Origin: Ophioderma brevispina
Taxonomy: Eukaryota > Echinodermata > Ophiuroidea > Amphilepidida > Ophiodermatidae
DNA: 64,000 bases
NCBI GenBank assembly: GCA_023653785.1
Contig: JAMKCH010014147.1
Span: 17,156-81,155, forward strand
Direction: 5' to 3'
Shown in pieces: positions 57,065 to 64,000 of this stretch (positions are counted from its first letter, which is position 1; each line of letters starts with the position of its first letter). The notes beneath the pieces are model-generated. The model was not told the origin of the DNA. It saw nothing but the letters and a program-made list of their open reading frames with translations, and did not search any database. A program made the translations under genes and the position numbers.

Positions 57065-58740
57065 TCAATCAATCAAATCAATCAATCAAATTTATTTCAT
57101 CTCAACATAAAATATACAAACATTATACAATATAATTATGCACGATAAGCAAAATGGCGAATTGAGATGAGGACACTGCTAAGCGCATAGCGTGGAGTTG
57201 CAGTGCCCTTGAATTCAAAGGTTACAAACTTAGCTTGTTTGTAGAAGCATTTACCGGGATCTCTATTGGTAATGTTCGTGGGTGGGTGGGAAAACCGTCA
57301 TATGTGCATTTGACCTTTAAAAGCAAAACCTCACATGTAGTAAAAACGGTTACATGACAAAACCTCATATGTAACATTTTCGAGAGACACCAAAAACTGA
57401 ATAATTTGCTGTAATGCCATGCACTAGAAAGGTTTTCCTTTCTAAATATATTTAGGTAATTATTTACTCCAGATTCTGAAATAAAGTGTCATATGATTTA
57501 CTATCATATTTGGCATGAAATTCAAGCTAGAACCCGATGTGACCAAAATGCACATATGAGGTTTTAGCACTGGGGCCCACTTTTTACATATGAGGTTTTG
57601 CATTTGACCTCTGGAGTTACATATGAGGTTTTTCCCGCCCAGCGATTAATAAAATTACAAAAATACAAAAGAACATGTGAATTGCATTAAATGTAATATT
57701 AATAATAATTGAACTTGTATAAGCTAGTACAATTGGGTCCTGGATTTAAAACAGGCAATCAACGTGTGTACATATTTATAAGCAACAATGAAAAACAGGA
57801 CAAATGACAATGTTGTACGACTAATACCAACAAATGACAAGACAGGACAAAACAAGACAAACGAGAACAGACCGACTGTATATTTCCTATTTTCAAGAAA
57901 ATAAGCCAAAAAGTTGAATGCAAGAGAAATGAAGTTATGGAGAGAGGTCATTGTTATAGAAACTGATGAGTGTATTTTTTAAGTTAGTTTTAAATGATGC
58001 AAAGGACGGAGAATTTTTAAGGTGAGCAGGTAGGTTTTTTTCCAAAGTAGAGGGCCTTGAGAACTAGGGGTGTTCCTGGCAAAACAGTGTTTGTTTTCTT
58101 GATGAAAAAGTCTTGGCCATATCTTGTATTATAGTGATGAGAGGGCGTGTCAATGTCGTCAGGAATAAGGTCAGTAGGGAGGAGATCATGATGGAATCGG
58201 AACATAAAAGATGCAAGCTGTAGTTTGTAGATATCATAAATCTTCAGAGTTTTGAGTGATGAAAAAAGAGGTCAGTATGAGCAAGCCAAAAAGAGTTACT
58301 GCATGTTCTAATAATTCTTTTTTGAAGTAAAAAGAGCGAGTCAAGATTGGCATTGTTGGAATCGGCCCATATCATTGCCCCATAAGAAAAATAAGGTAGA
58401 ACAAGAGAATTGTACAATGTTTTCAATGACTCAGTTGGGAAGAATGGTCGAACCTTACGTATTATACCATTGTATTTAGATACTAGTTTAGAAACATGCT
58501 GTGTTTGAGAAGTCCATGATAAATTGTGATCAAAAAGTAGGCCTAGAAATTTAGTAGTATCTACTTGCTGAATTAGTGTATTATCTATTTTAAGCTTAGG
58601 TGTAATGTCTTGTTTATTACTGTGCTTATTTTTAAATATGATGTAATTATTTTTTTTAATGTTGAGAGATAACTTATTTAGTTTAAACCAATTGGAAATG
58701 CTAATTAATTCAGTGTTTATAATTTTTTTCTAATGTTTTA
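57065..58740 (-). pseudogene. LINE ORF2 C-terminus and 3' UTR with (TGAT)n tail, carrying a nested element
   Basis: A continuous minus-strand frame from about 58680 to 58244 reads NKLSLNIKKNNYIIFKNK, TTKFLGLLFDHNLSWTSQ, KVRPFFPTESLKTLYNSL, VLPYFSYGAMIWADSN and LLQKRIIRTCSNSFWLAHT. It continues after a frame change (58205-58017) with LASFMFRFHHDLLPTDL, YNTRYGQDFFIKKTNT and HLKNSPSFASFKTNLKN-like residues. These are the C-terminal blocks of an APE-type LINE ORF2 (thumb, 'YNSL.LPYLSY...W', 'LHNTR', 'SF..FK..L'). No start codon lies in the longest frame, since the element is 5'-truncated within the RT thumb. The 3' UTR continues to a (TTGA/TGAT)n tail at 57065-57090. The element at 57277-57644 interrupts this 3' UTR. 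Confidence 0.85.
57277..57644 (+). mobile_element. CGCTGGGCGGG-family element, copy 3, nested in the LINE 3' UTR
   Basis: The left end TCGTGGGTGGGTGGGAAAA (mutated) and the right end TTTTTCCCGCCCAGCGA enclose the family interior. It is the cleanest copy for the repeated ACATATGAGGTTTT motif, with three right-hand copies at 57550-57632 and inverted counterparts on the left. Since it lies inside a LINE 3' UTR, it inserted after that LINE. Confidence 0.8.
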
Positions 58741-58744
58741 GGAT

Positions 58745-59440
58745 CAGAGTGATTGATATAATATGCAAGATATAGCATCCTAGATAGGCTTCTAAAAAGG
58801 CTGGAAATGTTAGTCAGTAAAGATCAGTATTCCATTCATATATAGCCTAAAGATATAATTTTTGTGGATTTTAGTTGAATTATTACCTCCATAAAATCCC
58901 AGTTAACTAAGTGTCATTGAGTCGTTATTTTCCCAATATGGATGACATTGGACGCATAAAACCTACGAAAAAAAGAAACATATCTCTAGACTATGAGTGG
59001 TTGGATTTTACTAAGTGCCATTGCAGCCATATTGGATACCCATCTAGGATGGCATCTACCTGTTTATCGATCGCTCTGATTACCTAATGATATAAACTTA
59101 TCCGACTAACTTTACAGGGATATACACAGCCAAAGCTACACTGATACTATCTTAATTATGGAAGCCCATCTTAGATGCTACAATACCCTAAATTCCTAAG
59201 AAAATCTAACAATCACGCAAAAAGTGAGGTAGGGGTATTTTGTTGTCAGATCTACTAGCCATTTCCCACTAACCAAAGTCAGGGGTCCGCTCCGTGATTT
59301 TTTGTCGGATTGGGTTTGAAGGTTTAAGGGACATTAGGAGATTGAAGGAAAATACTTCATATGGTTTTTAATACCTCTTGACTTTCAAAACACGCAGTAT
59401 AGATAACAATTACCACCTGCAATCAAAAGAGAGTTCACAG
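58745..59440. other. No gene recognised
   Basis: Anonymous AT-rich sequence between the truncated LINE and the tandem duplication. Confidence 0.4.
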
Positions 59441-59443
59441 TCA

Positions 59444-60425
59444 TTGCTTACGTGATTACATAATCTTATGTTAATTAGTCCAATGAATGTAGAAGAAATT
59501 ATAATCAAATACTGGACTAACCTTGCAAAGGTTAAGAACCTTGCAAGGTTAAGACACTATCAGTGATTTGCTAAATCAGCAAATCGAAACAATCATCAAT
59601 TATACACAATTACAGGTACCTAACATACCCTGCAAATGATAAGACCATAAGCAACCTATAAGGACAGAACGGAGATTTTATCATTACTGTCCTACGGACA
59701 CTTACACAACACTTAATTGATGATAATCGTATCTTGGTAACACGCCGTTTTCTTCCTTGTTCGGTCAATTCTACAGCTGGAAAAGGTAACTTATGAAAAT
59801 TCTACAGACTTACCCTCAACTTTGAGCTATTCCTGCAAATTTCAATATTGTTTCAAATCATGATATGTCCTTAAGTGCCTTGCCCAAGAGTACAACACAG
59901 TGAACCTCAGCGGGACTCCAACCTTTTTATCGTCCTTGCTTCGTGATTACATAATCTTTATGTTATAGTCACAATAATTGAGAAGAAATTATGAATCAAA
60001 CTACTGTACAACCTTGCAAGTTGTAAGAACCTTGCAAAGGTTTAGAAGACACTCTCAGTGATTTGCTAAATCAGCAAATCCGAAAAAATCATGCATGTAT
60101 GCAACAGTAACGTATCCTAAACATACGCCTGCAAATGATAAGACCAGAAGCAACGTAATAGGACAACATCGGAGATTTTAGTCATTACTGTGCGAACGGA
60201 AGCACTTACTACAACACGTAATTGAATGGAGAATCGTATCTTGGAACACTGCCGTTTTCTTCCTTTTGCTGTCAATTCTACAGCTGAAAAGGTAACTTAA
60301 TGAGAAATTCTACAGACTTACCTTCACTTTGAGCTATTCCTGCAAATTTCAATATTATTTTCAATACTGATAGTGGTCTTTAAGTGACTTGCCCAAGTGC
60401 ACAGCACCTGGCCTCATCGGGACTC
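59444..60425. repeat. About 490-bp tandem duplication
   Basis: Unit 1 (59444-59934) and unit 2 (59936-60425) share the whole order: GTGATTACATAATCTT, AACCTTGCAAGG, GTGATTTGCTAAATCAGCAAAT, TGCAAATGATAAGACCA, CGTTTTCTTCCTT, AATTCTACAGCTG, CTTTGAGCTATTCCTGCAAA and TTGCCCAAG. Most differences are single-base insertions or deletions rather than substitutions. Confidence 0.85.
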
Positions 60426-60478
60426 AAACCCATGACCTTTGGGTCAATGATCGGTCGTTGCATCCACTGTACCACATG
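60419..60478 (-). mobile_element. tRNA-like SINE head
   Basis: On the minus strand, A box TGGTACAGTGG and B box GGTTTGAGTCC lie about 36 bases apart. The following 'gtgc acttgggcaag' segment is typical of tRNA-SINE 3' flanks. The first unit of the upstream duplication has only a worn B box. This identifies the duplicated unit as partly SINE-derived. Confidence 0.55.
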
Positions 60479-60524
60479 TTCCCTTGAAATAGATACACAT
60501 GTGCACCTTTCTAGATGTTTTTAC

Positions 60525-62710
60525 CTTCTCAGACACACCAACTGCATATGGTATGGTAATTTGCTTCTGGATTTGAGGTTGCTGTTTTTGCAGTGGATCC
60601 CATCATTAAGAATTTTTTTTTGGTTTTCTTGGCTTTTTTGGAATGCCCAATTACTTGGTACCCGCATTTAGATAACGCTTTTTTGATGTAACAGATTTTC
60701 AGATGCGATCTTCGCTCCTTGGTTCGGATGATACTATCAGCCCGATAATGTAGGTGCGGATCACGCCTAATTTTTGAACGAGGGATAGTGGGACCCAATT
60801 GTAGATAATGATCTGTATGGGTCGGTTTTTCGTGTACACCACTGCGGTTTTCATCGACTTAACGAGGCAATCCAGGAAGGCAATTGGTTGTTTGTGCTAC
60901 CTTCCTGGGTAATCTTATGTGTGGGTTTTAAGTTGTTTAATGTGTCAAAAGATGACCAATATGTCCGTCGCACATCTACGCCATAGTCTGGGAAAAAACA
61001 CCCTTATAAACTGCTTAGAGCACTTTTGTTCAAACCATTCCATGACGCAAATTAGCGATTATGGGTGATTTGGCCATTGTTGGGAAAAGAGGTGTCAATT
61101 TGGAGTTCAACAGCTTCAATTATATTGTCGATGGCTCCACTTTTGTGCGTCCTTTCAAATTCACGTCTTGCTTTAGACACTTTTCGATGACATAAATACA
61201 ACTTTGGTGTGAAATGTAAATGATAGAGCTGTCACATCATAGGATGTTATAATTTCATCCTCTTTTAATACCACATCTTTTCAACAAAGTTTTGGGTGTT
61301 GGCAATATGATGGGGAGATTGGCCGCCACTTGTGGTGGCAATAATCTGTTTGTGTACTTGCCAAGGTTGTAAGTAGTCAGAGTCGATAAGCCACTATTGG
61401 GCGTAATGGTGCATAGGTTCAATTTAACGTCTTTGGAAGTCCATAGAAAGCGGGGATGTTTGGTTCTGTTGGTGGAAAGTACTTTCTGTTTTTTTTCACT
61501 GCTTCAATGATACCTTCGGTCCAAAGTTTGTAACAAACTGGTCACCTTCTTTTTATAGCCACTGGTGGGGGGGTTTGTAGCCCAGTTGTTTGTTAAGTGT
61601 TTTTATCATTTAAAGTCAGGCACTTCTTAACACTAGTCGGATTTGTTCAGACCCAACACGACACATTTGCCTTGCCCTTGTCTGCCGGCAAAATAACTAA
61701 TCGTTATCATTCTGCAAGTTGGTAAGGGCATTTTTTTCCTCCTGGGGAATTTATGGTAGAAGTCTACTGGGCAATTTTAATCTGTTAACTGACCTTGAGT
61801 GTGAGTTCGTCCGCTTTACCAGAATCTAAATTGGCCTTCCAAGTTTCCGACTCTGTGGCAGTGATCAATTATCAACTATCGGTACAACTATCGGTACACG
61901 TGCGCTTGAAACAGCGAAACCAAAGCCTTTGGATAATAACGAATTCTCTCTATCAGTCAACTGATGGTTACTAAGATTCCTGATCCATTTCTCATTAACA
62001 TTGTTGGAATTCTTACGAGTGTCAGTACGCCAATTAAAGTCTGACTCAGAGATTTTTCAAATATAAATTTTTGTGTATTTATTGAAAATAGTCAACTGGA
62101 TCTAAAGATAGTCACCTAAAATTCCCAATTCCAAAGTTTGAGGTGTATCGGATTTTTCGTTTGCATGCAGTAAACATTTATGTGTAGTATACAGTACCAT
62201 AGGATACTGTGTATAACTAAATTTCCGGATCCGGAAATATATAACAAAGTTGCGATTTTCTATATGAAGGACTTCGATTTGAGCTTAGCTATTTCACACA
62301 GTGTTTAGTATATGGACAAGCTTTATGTATATGCAAAAAACACAATTTGTTTGAAAATTGAGGGCGCCCTCCTCGGGAAATCTCTGAGTCGGCCTTTAAG
62401 GTCCAAATCCTATCTACTCGTTGTACTTTTCTCCCTGAGTTTCGCGAATTTTTCAATATGGCGCTGTTTTGTTTTGATGTGTTGGGACGCTTGAGTGCGC
62501 TCTACAAATTGTCTAATTTGATCAAATTCGTTGCTAAGTAACGTGGACTTGCCGCACTTTCCGCACAATCTGAAAACTTATTGTTCAATACATCAATGGT
62601 AACGTTTACTTGTCTAATTCTCTCGTTTAGCAATTTCTTCTCGGCGTTTTTTTAATGTTAGACGCACGATACCCTTTGACATTGCTCGATTGCACGATAC
62701 CCGTTGACAT
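60525..62710 (-). pseudogene. Penelope-like element reverse transcriptase ORF, frameshifted and interrupted
   Basis: N-terminal part, upstream of a nested element (about 62700-62400): EFDQIRQFVERTQASQHIKT and EKFAKLREKSTT. It resumes after 62034 with NEKWIRNLSNHQLTDRE and LLSKGFGFAVSSARVPIV. Then come LVILPADKGKA (about 61700-61670), P.SGYKKKVTSLLQTLD, SPIIANL (about 61060), and RC-A-T-DILVIF (about 60970) where PLEs have RYVDDIL. The end is FLDCLV, HKLGVIRT, HYRADSIIRTKE and ALSKCGY (60529-60798). The order matches PLE RTs, and the catalytic box has lost one aspartate. No GIY-YIG domain follows on this strand before the SINE and duplication, so the 3' end is missing. Many frame changes make it inactive. 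Confidence 0.85.
62034..62399 (-). mobile_element. TTAA-family K element, copy 3, inserted in the PLE ORF
   Basis: Ends TTAAAGTCTGACTCAGAGAT and AATCTCTGAGTCGGCCTTTAA-type, each with TTAA, 366 bp. The interior is the reverse complement of copies 1 and 2 (ATAAATG/CATTTAT block, GATTTGAGCTTAGCTATTTC). Removing the element with one TTAA rejoins the PLE reading frame (DLDLNWRTDT), so TTAA is a true target duplication. Confidence 0.9.
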
Positions 62711-62770
62711 TTGACATTCGTTGGTATTCCCGCCGTTTAACACGTGATCAACCTGAAACATCGCAGTTGC

Positions 62771-62830
62771 CTGATGAAGTCCGAGGTGTTCGGACGAAAT
62801 ATTGCAGTTCTTAACCTCTGCAAGGTCAGT
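62771..62830 (+). ncRNA. Hammerhead-ribozyme-like motif (PLE terminal repeat)
   Basis: CTGATGA (62771-62777) is followed by a 6-bp stem GTCCGA/TCGGAC with loop GGTGT and then GAAA (62796-62799), the hammerhead core with stem II. After it, TTGCAG pairs with CTGCAA 10 bases later, followed by GGTC, a possible stem III and cleavage triplet GUC. Two features weaken it: an extra A between CTGATGA and stem II, and no convincing stem I between the flanks. PLEs are known to carry hammerhead motifs in their terminal repeats. It has the orientation of the plus-strand PLE piece downstream. Confidence 0.55.
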
Positions 62831-62978
62831 CCAGTGTTTGATTCATAATTTCTTCTACATTATTCTTTTCTGGATGAATCATAATCTACATCAACAGTCA
62901 CAATGAATGTTTTAACGAAACTTTTGAGTGAAGAACAGATGAATACGCTCCACGCATGCCAAGCTAGCAAGTAAGTGG

Positions 62979-63151
62979 CCGGTGTGAAAGTAATCATAGT
63001 CCGGCAGGTATCATAGTCCGGGCTCCATAGACTACAACGGAATAAAGCGTGCAGCTAATGTTGCGTGAAGAACCAACTGAATCGATTGCCCTGTTGTTCA
63101 CCATTGTTCCCGGACTGTGAGCCCGGAGGACTATATCTCCTGCAACACCGG
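62979..63151 (+). mobile_element. CCGG-target element, copy D
   Basis: 173 bp from CCGGTGTGAAAGTAATCATA to CTGCAACACCGG, nearly identical in layout to copy C. It lies between the hammerhead-like motif and the GIY-YIG fragment, probably inside the older PLE. Confidence 0.9.
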
Positions 63152-63169
63152 TGATGTCACCGAAGTCAA

Positions 63170-63430
63170 CGGACCAAAATGGACCATTCATCAAGCAACA
63201 ACGTCATTTACGCCATCGTCTGCAAGAGATGGTACATGCATACATGTATTGGAGAGACAAATCTCATTTCAATCAAATTTGCAGCCCATGTTGGATCTAT
63301 CAACAAGCACCAAAATATGCCGGTTGCGAACCACTTCAACTCAGAACCTCTGGCCATGTCTACAGAAGGCAACATCAACCAGTTGAGAAGCCTTGCCCTA
63401 TTGTTTTCTTCTTTGTTTCACGCACTTTAA
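63170..63430 (+). pseudogene. PLE GIY-YIG endonuclease domain fragment
   Basis: The frame at 63179-63430 reads SSSNNVIYAIVCKRW, then TCIGETNL, then FAAHVGSINKHQNMPVANHF. This is the GIY-YIG start of PLE endonucleases (VIYAI.C..C...YIGET...R..EH......PVA.HF), with the second Tyr of YIG replaced (CIG) and the usual catalytic Arg not visible. The downstream part of the domain is lost or shifted. It is on the opposite strand to the neighbouring PLE RT, so it belongs to another copy or an inversion. Confidence 0.75.
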
Positions 63431-63456
63431 CATAAACGCACTCACTCTCTGTTAAC

Positions 63457-63480
63457 CTGATGAAGTGCCTCGAAATATCG
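63457..63480 (+). ncRNA. Degraded hammerhead-like core after the GIY-YIG fragment
   Basis: CTGATGA (63457), eight bases (AGTGCCTC) and GAAA (63472-63475), followed by TATCGTTG. Stem II is too short to fold well, so it is a relic. Its position just after a PLE endonuclease matches the 62771 motif on the same strand. Confidence 0.4.
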
Positions 63481-63565
63481 TTGTATTTTTAAACTAATTA
63501 TGCACTTTTCACAAAAACTTACGTGAATTATATTAACGTAAAAACAGCATTATTTGCACGTGACT

Positions 63566-63645
63566 TTCTTTGGAATTAAAAGTCCTCAATCCCATTACAG
63601 GGAAGCGTAAAAAAGTAATAGACCTCTGGATTACTGGGTACCCAA
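63566..63645 (+). repeat. Single-arm relative of the 39.7-kb hairpin element
   Basis: TTTGGAATTAAAAGTCCTCA, CCCATTACAGGGAAGCGTAA and AATAGACCTCTGG match the arm of 39663-39839 and its left flank (ATAGACCTCTG at 39443). Confidence 0.6.
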
Positions 63646-63649
63646 TAAT

Positions 63650-64000
63650 CAGACAGATAACGCTAAAAGCAATTTCAAGCGCGCGAAGATATTGTTCAAA
63701 TCTCGAGAAATCGTCTTGGGATACATGAAGTACGAAGTACTCTCTATAATTAAAAAAAGTGAAAATACCATTCCGCAAAGAAGTAAAATTCATAAAACTC
63801 ACTCCTTCGTCCGCTGGGCCACATCTTTATCAACATTTTCATCCGCCTAGTTACTTAACGAACTATATAGACAGGTACATCCCAGGTCATAACTAATCTA
63901 GTTTCCTACCATATAGCCACTATTTTTTTATGTTGCATAAACTATAATATTGTTTAAAATAAGCTTTCGGGCCACCCTGATTTTTGACTTAAAAACAAAA
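63650..64000. other. No gene recognised
   Basis: The minus ORF at 63533-63802 overlaps the repeat arm and has no recognisable motif. Confidence 0.35.

Overview
This is a eukaryotic, almost certainly animal, nuclear window. It is AT-rich, holds no ORF over about 190 codons, shows no operon-like packing, and is filled with decayed transposable elements. The mix of CR1/L2-like LINEs, an RTE-type LINE end, a LINE with a restriction-like endonuclease, Penelope-like elements (PLEs) with GIY-YIG domains and a hammerhead-like motif, tRNA-headed SINEs and many short inverted-repeat elements suggests an aquatic invertebrate (for example a cnidarian, lophotrochozoan or deuterostome invertebrate). The sequence alone does not fix the phylum. 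Frequent one-base differences between repeat copies and long G/C runs suggest that old repeats, or uncorrected long-read errors, break many frames.

Layout. 0-10 kb: LINE 3' ends on the minus strand, a short element family with CGCTGGGCGGG ends (copies at 4.06, 5.52 and 57.28 kb), and a foldback element at 6.5-7.65 kb. 10-20 kb: a cluster of ACGCGT palindromes at 11.5-12.2 kb, one plausible host exon at 14.14 kb, an RTE-like LINE remnant at 14.85-15.35 kb, palindrome clusters, and TTAA-flanked non-autonomous DNA elements. 20-36 kb: more small elements, a basic-rich ORF at 22.5 kb, a TTAA element at 25.6 kb, a GIY-YIG gene remnant at 27.84-28.43 kb between TA microsatellites, and a 3.2-kb candidate transposon (30.76-33.99 kb) with near-perfect ends and a 140-base A tract. 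36-48 kb: a CR1-like LINE (37.4-38.35 kb), long hairpins around 39.7 and 40.5 kb, a tRNA-derived SINE pair (43.56-44.09 kb) and a 2.1-kb minus-strand LINE (45.6-47.74 kb). 48-64 kb: a 950-bp inverted-repeat element, the LINE with a restriction-like endonuclease (51.4-53.15 kb) next to a perfect 63-bp-arm palindrome, four copies of a roughly 173-bp element apparently targeting CCGG, a LINE with a nested element (57.07-58.74 kb), a 490-bp tandem duplication, and a minus-strand PLE broken by a TTAA element, next to a plus-strand PLE fragment bracketed by hammerhead-like motifs.

No intact autonomous element is visible, and every RT gene seen is frameshifted or truncated. The most informative parts are the nested insertions. 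They define target-site duplications directly (TTAA within a PLE reading frame; CCGG shared by two abutting copies) and give a relative order of events. Host coding content is limited to one candidate 38-codon exon and a few unassigned short ORFs.
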